The notes beneath the pieces were generated by a model that saw only the letters and a program-made list of their open reading frames with translations, did not search any database and was not told the DNA's origin. The translations under genes were made by a program, and so were the position numbers. From assembly GCA_020912385.1 (NCBI GenBank), contig CP087215.1, positions 2,170,001 through 2,234,000 of the forward strand: DNA of 64,000 nucleotides. The letters are read 5' to 3'. Source of the stretch: Neofusicoccum parvum (lineage: Eukaryota; Ascomycota; Dothideomycetes; Botryosphaeriales; Botryosphaeriaceae). Of the stretch, positions 1 to 12,143 are shown one piece after another; position 1 is the first letter of the stretch, and each line of letters starts with the position of its first letter.

Positions 1-1251
1 CGTTCGACGTGGCCTTCTCCAAAGAACTTGCAGAGAGTTGTGGACTGCTGTCGTACAGAGTAAGCCTATTGAGGCGGATGCCGAGGACTATATTTCCTGG
101 CTAACTTTAAGGAAAGGGGAGTTGGTTTCGGGATTTTATCTACTGGCTTCGAAATCATTGCTTTCGGAACGCGAGAGCGTCAGCACTGTCGGGTTCGACA
201 ATAGCGGATCCAAGCGACCTCGAACCACCGACTCATGCCAGCTGGCACAGAAGACGGAGGACTGATTCTTGAAGCGTAAGCTGCAACCACAATATTCTTA
301 AATGAGGGCAAGACTGCAACGGTGTCTTCATTCGAGTGAATAGTACATAGTTTGGCTGTCAACGGGATGCATACACCAGAACTGCCCGACGCCATGGTCT
401 TTGAGTTTTCTTTGTAAGTCCAGCAAATCGATTGTATATTACGAGTCATTCAAGATGGTGAATATAAAAGGCTTGAAGTTCACGATTAACATGTCATTTC
501 AACCCAACTGATGTAAATTGCCGTTGGATCTTCCCCACCAAATCGCTCTCTGTAGGTGCGACGAACGGCTACTTTGCCCTAGATGCTTATATCCTTATTA
601 CGCCTGGTGTATCATGAAGCGCACAGTACTTTGCATGGCGGCAAAGTGATGCTAACATTATGCTGATGCCCTCACAAGCGTCAGTTGCATTTCGCTTCCT
701 CGCTACATCATAGTCTCCTACTTGTTAAGTCGTTGCCTCTATTGCTTTTGTTTTTTTGAGAAACCAACATTGGCCGCATGGAGTTGCTTTTGGTCGATTC
801 AGAGGGCCTTTCCACACAAGAAAGCTAAAAGTAAATAAACGGTAGCGGGGTAGACTTCTGATATGGCACCATCGTTAGACAACCCCGCCTACGGCATGTG
901 GCAATCATTGATTGGACTTGCGCGACCTTTACTAGTATCGAGCTGTATTCGTACGAATTCTCTAAGATATACGATCTATTCTAGGCAGCCTTGACCTACT
1001 TTTCAGGATTCGGAAAATGTCTATGAGCTTTTGAACCTGAAACAACATTGTGAGCACGAACGACAACAGCCATCAAACCGGCCACGTATAAACCAGCCAT
1101 TCACAACCCGCGCACGTACTTAGATTTACCGAAATCTAGTTTCTACCATCTAAAATCCATCAAAGAACGATTTAGTTCTACGGAGTTCTACATTATGTTA
1201 AGATATATTTATTTATTGGTCGAAGCCATAGTACCTACAGGGCTCTTAAAC
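1..1251. other. Intergenic, no gene recognised
   Basis: Only short overlapping reading frames occur on both strands, none with a recognisable domain, signal peptide or convincing splice structure. A plus frame at 38-265 and a minus frame at 180-449 overlap each other and look like chance. Composition is more AT-rich than the coding blocks further right. A relic of a decayed gene cannot be excluded in the first 450 bases. Confidence 0.6.
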
Positions 1252-1461
1252 TTACCTTGTTAGGGCAACCGTGATCAAGAAGGAGGTTTGCCTATCAGGC
1301 TGCCCTGCATTGCACAGCGTGGTGGTGGCCCGGTATGAATCTTCTTCGGGGGCCTTATTGGCGCAATTTTTGATGGCTTTCATTTCATGGACATCCTTTT
1401 CGTTGATGCCTTTGCCTTGCGCGGGGTTTCGAGGAAGAGATGTCCGTGGTACGGGCAACAT
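1252..1461 (-). CDS. Possible small gene, first exon only (weak)
   Basis: A minus-strand frame starts at 1461 and runs 69 codons. Just before its stop, the bases after codon 68 read AG followed by GTAAGTTT, an excellent fungal 5' splice site (about 1250). A branch-like CTTAAC lies near 1200, with several TAG acceptors soon after, so a short second exon near 1140-1190 is possible. The protein is hydrophilic, has two cysteines, no signal peptide and no family I recognise. I treat this as a candidate because of the splice donor only. Confidence 0.25.
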   Translation of the reverse strand: MLPVPRTSLPRNPAQGKGINEKDVHEMKAIKNCANKAPEEDSYRATTTLCNAGQPDRQTSFLITVALTR

Positions 1462-2387
1462 ATCGGATCGGTGTGAGTGCTGAGTTTCAAAAATATCTGA
1501 GAAATTTGTATGGGTGAGAACTCGATGATTCTGTTCGACGGCTCAGCGTGTTGTTGCTGCTTTCGTTAACGGGTGTTGTTTTTGACTCGGGTAACGTGTG
1601 TTATATGCAAAATTGCGACGTGTGCAACGTCCCACCAACGTCGATGCGTGGAAAGCGGCTGTAGCTGATTTTATATCCAATATTTTGTGTTGCTGTAGTC
1701 GAGGTTAGAGGCTTAATTTGCGCCAGCTAGTCGGATGTCAACACCCGCGATTACAAGTATAACGCTAGGCGCGTCGCACGCCGTCTTCTATCCGTTAGCC
1801 ACTCAGCCGGCTTTCTGTGAACTGCAATCGGTCGCCCACTTGTAAGATAGCCTGACTTCACGGGAGTCGAGACGGTGAATCGACAATTGGTGAAAATGAG
1901 GACCATGAGGGAACTCCCAGGCCAGGTCAAGGCAATTTGCGACTTCGTTTCAAGGACCCGGAGCCTCGTAGGGCAGGAAACCGGTTCTGGACGCTGCCGA
2001 TATCAAAGTCAACTTTCTATCTTATTAGCGGGGCTCTGCTGTTCAAATTTAATTTAATTGTGAAATTCCATCTTTACATTCTAGTAAGGTAACAAGAATA
2101 TTTAGATTTCGTACAATCACCTCGCCAGTCCAGACCCCTTAGTCAAAGATCCTTTCTACTATCAGTTGGTATTATAGGAAAAACACTAATATATCGACTA
2201 AGGATGAGAAGGAATTGTTCTATTTGTCTTTCTGAATCCCAGAAGTATGTAACCATTTCGTGAGCAATCGAAGCACAATCACACATAAGCAGTATTTGCT
2301 TCCAAACATTAATCAAAACCGCTACTTCGCCGCTAAAAGCACCGGAATACTAATTTAAAACTTCTTTCGAACATGCTGGGGCACTAG
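1462..2387. other. Intergenic, no gene recognised
   Basis: No supported coding region. A 60-codon plus frame at 1875-2057 has no recognisable content. The last 300 bases are AT-rich and are likely the 3' flank of the GH39 gene that ends at 2388. Confidence 0.6.
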
Positions 2388-4219
2388 CTACACTGAAAAT
2401 GGAACGACGATTAAGGATAGCGCCCGGATGGGCAGAGAGAATGAGATGTTGGAGCTCCCATTGACATCTGTGACAATTTTGCTTGATGGCTCTAGCATCG
2501 CAAGCTTCCCTGCTGCTATTAGACGGCCGTACTCCTCCTCAGTTGGTTCCATCGGAGAGCCCATGGCCAACCACGCAGCATACGAATTGCTGTGTTCCTC
2601 ATCAACGCGAAAATGGCCTAAGGTTGCTGATGTCCTAGACGCCAGTCCTTGTATGTTGAGCTCAACCTGGGCATCTTCAAAACTCGTGTCGTTGTCATGG
2701 TAGTGCCAGACCAGGATGTAAACCCGTTCCTCATCCCCACTGGCCAATACACCAACATCGGTCTGACCTCTAATACCGCCATCGAGGACATCATCCAACA
2801 GTACTTGTCCATCGGACTCCGCTTCAACCCGCTCTCCCGTCATCATCCCCAGCATCCGATGTGCGTTAAGTACCGGCTTGTTAACCCCCTGCGTAGCCAG
2901 CACGCGAAAGCCATCAAAATACGTCGTCTCGTCAAATAGTTCCGTCTCCTCATACTCAAACGCCCACGTCAGCGCACCTTGGAGATTGACGCCCCGCCTA
3001 TCCGCAAGATCCAAGGCACGCACAAACGTCGCAACCGTATACGACGGATACAGCAGCCCATTCCGGTACCCATACTGCGGCGTCTGGCACGCCGCACAGC
3101 CATCTGGGTCGAACTCACCCATGATAATGGGTATCTCGCGTAGCTCCGGGTACCCTGCAACAACACCGAACGCGTCGTCGATCTGGCGCAGCTGGGTGGA
3201 CAGGTTCATCTGGACGTAGCCGTCGGTGCCGGTTGTGTTGATCCAGAGGGGCGCGCCCTTGGCGTGGAAGGAGACGAAGTCGAGCGGCGTGCCGGCTGCG
3301 CCGGTGGCGTGGTTCTGGCCACGGAGGCTGTGGTCCAGGAAGGCGGCGAGGTAGCCTTCTGCGGCGCCGCCGGCCACTTCGCAGCCGCCGACGCGGGCGG
3401 TCGGGAGGGCGCGGCGGACGCCGGCGATGGCGTGGTCGTGGAGGGCGAGGAATTCGGCGCGCGTGCCGTTCCAGTCTGTGAGACTCGTGAGTTGGGGGTT
3501 TTGTCTATTGGAGGGCAGACTGTCTGTACAGTTGATGTTTGGTTCGTCTGTTTGGCAGGTTAGCGGGGGGACTTGGTGCGCTGATGATGAGGATGCTACA
3601 TACTCCAGACTTCCCAGTACCAGGACTCTACTTCGGCCTGTCCGTATTTTTCAACGCTGTGTTTGGTCCATTGGTACACTAGCTCTTCCCATTTCTCGTA
3701 ACTGGTTGGTGTGCTAGACCAGCCAGTGTAAATAACATCGTAGGGTGAGGTTGGTGTAAAATTGAAGAAGTATGGATGTGGGTGAGACGACAGTACCAGC
3801 GGCATGAAGCCGACCTGCACGTACGGCTTGACGCTTGCTGAGAGGTAGGAATCAAATATACGGTCCACAATTGTCCAATTGTAGACTGGGTTGCCGTCTG
3901 CATCTTCGGTGTAGGCATTGGTGCTTCCCCACTTCAATGCGGGCACGCCGACAGTACTTCCATTGCCGGTGGTCAAGAGGTTGTGTGTGCGGAAATACGT
4001 CTGGGCCGGGCCAAGGCTCCCAAGCTCGGAAAGCAGTGCGTGTCCGTCCGGATAGTAGGCGAAATTCGGCTCATCGCAGCCAAAGAAACGATTGATTGCT
4101 GTCAACGCGCCGAGCCTCTTTGTGGTGTTGACGGATACGTGGACAATCTTGTGCGCAAAGGCGGTGAGAAGCCAAGGCTGGACTAGCAGGATCAGCCATC
4201 CGATCGTTCGTGGCTGCAT
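2388..4219 (-). CDS. Secreted GH39-family glycoside hydrolase (beta-xylosidase-like)
   Basis: Three exons on the minus strand: 4219-3604, 3547-3530 and 3475-2388. The two introns are 56 and 54 nt and the phases agree, giving 573 residues. The first 22 residues form a signal peptide ending near TAFA. Splicing restores EVWNEPNINYW, the GH39 acid/base motif, with Glu207 as acid/base. The nucleophile is probably Glu332 in MGEFDPDGC, the form seen in fungal GH39 proteins. The fold is a TIM barrel followed by a beta-rich tail rich in N-glycosylation sites. GH39 enzymes act on beta-xylosides or related glycosides outside the cell; the exact substrate cannot be read from sequence. The tiny 18-nt middle exon carries the catalytic motif and is easily missed. 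Confidence 0.88.
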
Positions 4220-5147
4220 GATCTGGAGTTGGTGCTGCTGCCTGGGATTGCCAACAGCGAGCTAGAAAACAGCAACATCAATTCCCAAAAACTGCCTGCC
4301 GCGAAGACCAACAAAAGCTTCAGAGCGGAACGGCACACGGCCAGGGCTTCATCCCGCAGTCTGCGAATGCACATGAGCCAATCAAGAAGGCACGGCAAGG
4401 TGAGTTTCACCTTACCCCGCACACGTGCTTGGCGCCATTGCTGGTGTTGGTTTCCCAGAGCATGTGGCGCAGCATCAGCTGAAGATCTGCCCTGCAACTG
4501 TGCAACCGGGGCCACAGTACCTTCTGGCATGTTCACAAGGCTACTCTCATTCACCCCTTGACAGCTTTTAGTCCGGCGTTCACGCTTTACCTACACTTTC
4601 ACTCCGCCCACATCATGCTTCCAGGACAACCCGACGTTATTCACAGCTACCCAACACCTGAGAATCCGCCACGGGGTCGTCATGAGCCGCTCAAGTTCGA
4701 CGAAAATTATTACTGCATAGGGAGAAAACTTCTGACGGATGCTATTTACTGGCTCATCGGCATGCATCAGGATAGTAGGTAGAACATTGACTCAGATTGA
4801 TGACTTTAGCAGAAGGCTATCTTTCATCAATGTAGAGCATTTCCTTTACCCCTCAGATGTGTTGTTCTTGGTCCAACTCTATTACGTAAACCAGTCGTCG
4901 CTTTTGTGATGTACAAGATCGGTTCGGATAGTATTGCAACACTTGCCTTTTACACATGGGCAGTTGAAGCATTCGTCCGGACGCAAATGTGCAGTGAGAG
5001 GAATGTCAACCCCGTCCGCATGAATGCTGAAAGAAATGCTTGATTCTACAAAATAAGAAATTCGAGCTACTCGTTGTAACTGAGAAGCGAAACCATACTT
5101 TCTTATGGAAGCAATAACAGCACAGATGCCGGGCGTAATGGCTTACA
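4220..5147. other. Intergenic between GH39 and MBL-fold genes
   Basis: This holds the GH39 promoter and the 3' flank of the next gene. Overlapping short frames at 4192-4554 (minus) and 4229-4561 (plus) have no family features and overlap the GH39 start. One copy of a degenerate dispersed repeat sits at 4924-4975. A TGACTCA heptamer is present at 4788-4794, but with no obvious target gene. Confidence 0.6.
4924..4975. repeat. Dispersed degenerate repeat, copy 1
   Basis: These 52 bases align to 16197-16247 with 17 of 19 matches at the left end and 19 of 21 at the right end; the middle is poorly conserved. The tail AGTTGAAGCATTCGTC (4962-4977) recurs exactly at 11868-11883. A partial inverted match (AATGCTT) follows at 5035-5041, giving a terminal-inverted-repeat look over about 80 bases. 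It may be a relic of a small transposon or solo element. Confidence 0.5.
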
Positions 5148-6433
5148 CTAGAGCTTCTGAGACGCCTCAGAGGTTTTCACCACTCCCGCAAAATCTTCCA
5201 GAAACCTCCATAACCCCAGGCCCTTCCACCCCTTCTCCCTCCACGCATTCGCCGTTTTTGGAAAGAACTCCACAACGTCCGTCAGTTTCCCGTCATGCGC
5301 AACGACCACCAAGACATCATCGTCACCGTCGAACTCTCCCAGCTGCTCCACCGTCTTCTGAGCCGTCTCGAGATCGTGATCCGGCATACCCGTTGGCGCC
5401 AGCTTATAGAATGGTGTCGTTTTTGAATGCTGTGGGTGCACTTGTGCCTCAATCAAGGCGCCAGGACAGAAGGTTCCGAGCTGGAAGGGCGGGTTGGAGA
5501 AAGGAGAAGGGGTGAGCTTGTCCGGAAGGGGAAGGAACGGTGAGGGTCGTAGCTCGCCGCTGTGGTGGGCTGCATCACCGCCAGTGAGGATGAAGCTGTT
5601 GGGGGTTGTGCGAGCAAGGCCGCACATGTGACCGATTGCGTGCTATATGGGGCTTATGAGTACATGAAAGAGAAGGGCGGAGAGGCAGCACTTACGCCGG
5701 GCGTGTTAAGGAGGTAAAAGCTTCCGTCGCCGAAGAAGTCGACAGCATCGAAGGGGCCGAGCTGGAGGCGGTTGGGGTGCGTTGAGAAGTCAATTTCGCG
5801 GACTTCCCGGCCACTGATTAAACAAGGACTCAGCTAAAGTAGTAAACATGAGGGATCAATAGAATGCAGACGTACTTGTAGTCTGATTCTAAAAACAGAC
5901 TGTTCGGGTTCACCGGATACGCCGGGGTGAGCGTTTGCAAGAAGCCTGCACCAACGACAAGCTCGGTCGAGCTGGGGAAGCGGGATGTATCTCCAACATG
6001 GTCGCAGTGCCAGTGACTATTGAGATTGAACTTTAGCTTCTTTTCTTTGATACGGAATGTTTCTCTTTCACCTCCAAATCATGGACTTGATTTCCGTGGC
6101 TTGAATTCCATTCTCCTCCAAAACATCACGCACATCTCTCTCCACCTCGATAACGAAGAGCGGATCGGTCTCCTTCAGAGTCTTCACTTGGTTCACCATC
6201 AGCGGCGCAAGGCTCTCCCAGTCCTTGCGCAAAGACAAGTCAAAGAGAGTTTTGCCGAACTGAGGGTGCTCAATAAGAAAGGAGTAAGCTGGGAGGTCCA
6301 AATGAGTATGGCCATCGATTTCCGGTTGCATGAAGCCTTGCACAGGCAACCGGAGCCTGGCTCCAGTATTGATGATGCTCACCCGGACGGTAGCATCAGA
6401 GGCTGGAATTCTCAGGTTTGTCTTTGCAGCCAT
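5148..6433 (-). CDS. Metallo-beta-lactamase-fold hydrolase (lactonase-like)
   Basis: Four exons on the minus strand: 6433-6072, 6016-5876, 5813-5696 and 5642-5148. The introns are 55, 62 and 53 nt, all phases agree, and the product has 371 residues. The first splice creates the metal-binding HWHCDH (His122, His124, Asp126, His127). Further ligands are visible in TPGHAIGH (around 208-212), GGD (Asp230) and VVAHD (His323). This is the complete two-metal set of the family, in the AHL-lactonase-like order. There is no signal peptide, so it is probably cytosolic. Members open lactones or hydrolyse esters; the substrate here is unknown. Many fungal homologues lie near secondary-metabolite genes, but none is evident here. 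Confidence 0.85.
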
Positions 6434-7225
6434 GGCGTGGAAAGTCTGTTGTCAATGTGCTATATGGTCGTGTTGGTACTGAATCACTAGTCGGGGTTTT
6501 GTGGTCTGACGTTAGTGCGTAAGTTGTCCGAGACCGGCATGCGCTTACACAACCTGTAGGATTCAGAGGTAAGAAGCGGGGTAAGAGCAAAAGCCAATGG
6601 GAGCTCAGCATGGCCCCATTGTGGTTTCGAAAGTCCTCGACATTAATAATCAAATTCATGAAGATAACGGCGGAAACACCACTTTTGGTCCATATCCGGC
6701 CGGTCGTAGATTTAGTAATGGCCGCGCAGGCAAAAAATCACCTGAGCACTGCCATTGTCAAACTGATCAGGGCGATAAATTCACGAAAGTCGTCCTAGCT
6801 GCTTAGCTTCTTTATAAAATCAGCTTACACCGCTGTGAGATGGTGCGCGACCGGCAACTTCTTCCCGAGCCGAAATCCTACACGCAGCGGTCAAGTGGGG
6901 CGGGGGCCACGACAAGACAGCTCTAGACATAACACCGCGTATTCACATGAGATTTCCCATATCTATGTTATCAAGTTCTCTCTTATGATAAGGAAAGAAT
7001 AAGACTCGTTGGATGCTTATAATAAAAGAGGTAGGCTGACATATAGAATGGAACCTCATAAATGTGCTGATACAAGTACCTGTCATCATCCCTGTAGCCT
7101 TGCAAATCCAGTATCGCTCTAAATACACTTAGTCCCAGGTAAAAGCGCATTTGAAAACATACTCAGTGCATAGGTGATTATCAATTCACATCTGTACGTC
7201 ATCAAGTCTACCAGAAGCGCCGAAT
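6434..7225. other. Intergenic, no gene recognised
   Basis: This contains the promoter and 5' leader of the MBL-fold gene and the 3' flank of the DUF3433 gene. Short frames at 6396-6659 (minus) and 6597-6806 (plus) carry no recognisable features. Confidence 0.6.
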
Positions 7226-10200
7226 TCATCCCTCCTTCTCCTTATCTGCCTGACCAATGTCAATAACAAATCTCCTTTCCCCCGGCTCTCCCCACCAACC
7301 CATCGACAACACCAGACCCTCCATCACCTCCTTCTCCAACTCCTGGTCCGTCACATCCCCACGCCCCCGCGCCTTCTCCACCCGCTCCCGGACGATCCTC
7401 AACCACTCCGAATCGGCCACCAAACTCGTAAAAGCCGCAATACTACACGGACTCTTGGGCAACACCCTCCCCGCATCCGTGAGCGCATACGCCGCAACCG
7501 TGAACAGCGCAATCGCCGCGAGCAGCGTCTCGAGCACACGCGTCGAGATCTCGTCCTGCTGAAGGCGCAGGCGTGTGGGGTTGACGAGCTTGCCGGTCAG
7601 GGGCACCGCGTCCGCCAGCGTCTCCCGCTGCGTGTTCAGGATCTGCGCCATGTACATGCCGTAGGTGCGGTCGATGGCGTCGATCAACGTGTCCACGTTG
7701 TCCGCGCCCACGAGCTCGCGCATGGGCGTGCCGCCGAGGCCGTAGATGGTGAGGGCGGTGAACTCGCTGAGGTCGGTGAACGAGGACGTGGCTGCTTTCA
7801 TGAAGCTGTCGGGGATGTTGAACGAGTCGACGTCTTTGAGCTCCGTGTACGAGGCGTTGGAGAAGACGGTCTGGGTGGATGGGTCGGCGCGTGGGGGGAA
7901 GGTGGGGTCGAGGTCGAAGCCTGGGAGGAGGAATTGGGCTTCTGTGTTGACCTGGGCGATGTATGGCTTGCAGTAGAGCGCGGTTACGCTGGCTGTGATG
8001 TTGCTGCGTACTTCGCCAAAAACTGCTAACGCACGTGGGAAGTCGCTGGGGAGTGGACTATCGTGAGGCGACCAAGACCCGCTGGGGTGTATAGTGATTT
8101 CATCGAATACCAGCTGATCCGCGAACCAGTAGCCAAAGTAGCCGTCACCGGATGTGTTATTCTCCCAGGGATTGGAATTTGGGAATTTAGGACTGGTTTC
8201 CTTCGACGTTGGATAAGGTAGGGGAAAAGGCTTCGTTACATTAGGAACAAACCATTGTCGTAAAGTCTCCAGCCTGGTGTGGTTGCTTGTAACGGAATCA
8301 TCGATGACTTCGGGCAACAACGAACAGTTGGCAACTGCGCGAATTGCTGGTACCGTCACTCTTAGTCTTTTTCCCGTCTGGTTCAAAAGGGGCGAACCAT
8401 CTACATCTGCCGTGGAACTTAATCCAACGTGAGGGAAGGCGAAGACATCGTGAGTCCATCTGGGATAGCTCAAGTTAGCAGTCATAACAAACATGGCCGT
8501 AGTCATCCCATTCGCAGGATCTCCCATCGTGCTAGCAGTGATGTATCCGGGGTAAGCCGACACAACCTTTGCAGTGGAGAAGGAGTCTGAAAGCCCCAGA
8601 TCTGTATCAACGTAAAGAGGAACCTGAAATGGCGAGAAGACGCCAGCGACAATGATCGTTAAGTAGGGAGCCAGGAGGGCGGCGATAGAAGCCACTACAA
8701 TAGCTGGTTGGCGACGTTTTCCCGCTGTGATGGCCGCGTGCAGTGAAGTCTTGGCCAGGAAGTCCTCCGAAGTGGCCAGTTGAGCGGAGACAGGATGACG
8801 GTGAAGTGTGTAATAAGGGCTTAAGAGCTTGACGGAGAAGTCCAAGGCAGTGGAAGCCAATCCAATGCCAGCCATAATCACAGCAGGGATATAGTACCAT
8901 GCGAAATGGACTGATTGATCCTGGCTGACGTCGGCGATGCCGTCGTTGGCGCGAGAGTATTGCAGCGTAGCTTCCAAGCCCGCGAGAACACCTAAGGGGA
9001 TGGCGATAAGGAGTACTCGAGACGTCCACGTGAACACGAACGGACGGTACCAAGAAGGGAGGTCCTCGTTACTCCTGGTTTCATTTTCGGGCCATATTTC
9101 GGATTTCGTGCCCGGTTGCTGCAAAATTGAACGTTCTGAAACATGGAAAAAGAACTTCCGATCTGCCAGTAGTGACCGGATTCCACTTAACCATAGTGCA
9201 CCAGTCCCAGACAAAGGATGAGTTAACGACGAGTTTGTAGAGAGTGCCATGGCCAGACAGTTGATAGAGCTTGAGTGAACTGGTGAGCTGAGCGAGTGCG
9301 GCTGGAATATCAGGAAAAGAGACAGTGCCAGGCAAAGTATAAGTATGGACTCAACTGGCCAGAAAGCAGTATCCCTCAGCAGGAGGCGTGGAATTACCGA
9401 TGTTGTATTTCCTCTGAGCTCTTGCTCTGTTGTAGCCATGAAATATCTTTTAGCAACTTGAGCTGAGACAAGCGTGTGAGCTTTTAGAAAGGCTGCTTCA
9501 ACTGTGGAAGTTTCGAAGTCTCCAGGGTTTCGCAATCTTGTCCAATTTGTATCTGGTGAAGTTGCTGGAAAAATGGAGAAGAGGTCAACAGCTGTTATCC
9601 CTTGCGGTAGAAGTGTAGTCGTAGCATTGCTGAGTGAAGAGTAAACAGCTTGGCCGAAATTCTCGATCGATATTCTGGAGTCAATTTGGGACCGCGTATC
9701 GTTCGTGCTTACCACGATTGTCTGAGGTTCATTGCGATTAAGGGAGTCCGGAGTGAAAGAAACAATTCCCTCTCCGAGATTGTACTGCGGCTTGCAGACG
9801 AGGTTGAATGAACTGCTAATGTTGGCAGAATAATTTGTCCAGACATAGTCGGTAATGACGACGAAAAACCGCCACTCGGGATCTGCAGAGGTATTATTTT
9901 CGCACCGGGCGAAGAACGAAGTCGAGGAGGAGCCGGAGTCCGGTTCTGAACCACCGGACATGACAAATCCGCTAGCTCCGTTGTAAAAGGAAGTGTTGCA
10001 AGACGGTGTTGTCAGATCGAAGGCCAAATGCTCCCCAAGCGCACGTGCCGTCATATTAGCTGTTTCGCATTCGAGGTCTGAGTAAAAGACATCGATGCTT
10101 CCAGCAAAAGATGAATAGTGAGCATCTTCAGGTGTCAGTATGGTTGTGGACCTCAAGAAAGGAGACACTTACCACTAGTTGCTTTGAAAACTGGATAAGC

Positions 10201-11255
10201 GTACTCCTGAGTTGTGCCCAACGGAAGCAGAGAGTTGTATGTGAACAGATTATGCACAATGATCGCTGCCCGGTCGTCCACAGCATCTAGGCCGGTGCCG
10301 TTTGGGATGAACTGGTCAAGAGCTAATAGAGTGGCATTTGTATCCTCTATTGGAACGTTCGCAGCGACAAAGAGTCCAGTGGAAAGGATCGTCATAACCT
10401 TGATGAGAATAGTTCCGGCCACCACACTACTAACTAAGAAGTGAGAGGCTTTTATTGAAGCGAAAAGTGTATAGTGCTCGGGAGGGGAGATATAATCCAT
10501 GAGGACGCTCTCATCTGAGTGGCATGGTCGATTTGTCATTTGCCTCCATGGCATGATCTACACGCTTGTCAAAATAACTCGGGTAGTTGACAACCCCCAG
10601 AAATACTCACACGTTTGATTTGGTACTCAACCTGTCCCCAGTAGATAGCGAACACGGTGAATATTGCAGTCGGTCCATACTTCCAGGCGTAGTACGTGGT
10701 ACTGGTGCGCCGGGTTCCCGATTCATCATCTCCCAGCGACGAGAAGTAGTACCTGTTATCCAAAGTTGCAATTCCTTTGTCGCGATGCGAGACGCCGAAA
10801 AGAGCGGCAAGCGCCACTATGACAACGGTGCAGCAGAGAATATATATTGTCAAGGTAATCCGACGGAGAACAAACGGAACCTGGAAGGACCGTTGCGCCT
10901 TAGCAGCGGTGGCGGTGGCAGCATCGTTGCTGTGGACCGGATCGCGCTCGAATTTGACTGGAGATCGTGGGTATTTCTGATCCTCACCGGTACTCCTGTC
11001 CAACGCAGTTTCTTGTGACGATCGTCGCGATTGATCGCTCCGGGAGTATTCAGTATCGTGATTGTAAGGCGATGGAGGCAACAAGGACCGCCTTTCCTCT
11101 AATCGAGAAACGTGCGCTTGAAAATGGGACTGACTTTCAGCTTCGAAGCTCCGCAGTCCTGAGTAGTCTCCGTCAAGTGCAGAGACTTCAGATGAGGCGC
11201 GCTGCAACTTCTTCTGCTCCGGTCCTGACCGCGAAGAACCCGTGCTTGGTGCCAT
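7226..11255 (-). CDS. Large multi-pass membrane protein of the DUF3433 family
   Basis: Three exons on the minus strand: 11255-10611, 10557-10173 and 10125-7226, with introns of 53 and 47 nt and matching phases, giving 1,309 residues. The N-terminal 125 residues are polar, Ser/Arg-rich and probably cytosolic. Hydrophobic segments follow at about 128-156 and 195-210, then more in exon 2 and at several places in exon 3, with large N-glycosylated loops between them. The arrangement of paired duplicated halves, DYISP near the second block, and LPKSPCSIA near the C-terminus match the fungal DUF3433 family. Its biochemical role is not known. It could be a plasma-membrane or secretory-pathway protein. 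Confidence 0.82.
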
Positions 11256-12143
11256 GCTGGTGACTGGGTCAAGCTGACGACTCAGCGAGAGAAAACCGAA
11301 CCTTTCATTTAGATCGAGGGATGCAGGAAAGTGGAAATCTTGCGAGCGGCGCTCCTGTGTATTGGCAGATCGCTACGGGCAGATATCTTCTATTATTAGC
11401 GAACAACAGCGCTACGGAATGAGCCGAGTGACGTCTCTGGTTGGGAAACAAGGAAAATGACCTGCACAGCTTTATAGGCTACTAATCTTAAAATGAAAGG
11501 ATCGGCCAGTTTGTGCTACAACGAAGGATCAGACACCACTAGGCAACAACCCCGATCGGCGGATGGGGGCCACGATGACCACAGCTCCCAGATAGTATGT
11601 ACAACTGGACACTTTTCGATGCATGCCGGAGGAAGACCTAGTAGATTCATGACTTTTTCTGAGTGCCCAGTTTTCCTGTTATCACCTCTGGAATCGCTGT
11701 CAGTTAGAACGGGGCGACTGTTGAAGGCAAGTATACAGCAAGGCTGAGCCGCTGGCTCATTAAGCCGGATGTTGGCCCCCATGCGGGAGAGCAAGGAAGT
11801 ACAGGGGGGTGATACTGCAGCCACCAGCTAGCGCCTGATTCGTGTTCACGCTAACTACTGGCTGGAGAGTTGAAGCATTCGTCTAGATGAAAAAGCAACT
11901 TAAAATGTGTGCCAAGGCTGTCTGGGCAAATGCTTCGACTTCACACAGCCACACAATGCGCAGATTCAGAGGAAGATAATGAAATCAGTTACCTAGCTTT
12001 ATTCAAGCTGCTCCGACACAGCCAACCAATCCATTTTATCTATCCTTGGACTCCAGGCTTCATTTCAGCCCCGCAAACGCAGAGGCCGGCCACATCAAAA
12101 AGTCACACTCCGGCTTTCACCGGACCGCCGTGTCCCACACATT
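11256..12143. other. Intergenic with repeat copy, no gene recognised
   Basis: This is the upstream region of the DUF3433 gene and the downstream region of the N-acetylglutamate synthase gene. Frames at 11493-11824 and 11909-12325 overlap on opposite strands and show no family features. The third copy of the dispersed repeat tail lies here. Confidence 0.6.
11868..11940. repeat. Dispersed degenerate repeat, copy 3, with inverted ends
   Basis: The left end AGTTGAAGCATTCGTC is identical to 4962-4977. The right end AATGCTTCGAC (11929-11939) is an inverted match to the left end (10 of 11 bases), giving a 73-base element with terminal inverted repeats. No coding content. It resembles a small non-autonomous element relic. 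Confidence 0.45.

Noticed and set aside
4192..4554. 120-codon minus frame upstream of GH39
   Set aside because: Overlaps the GH39 start in another frame; no features.
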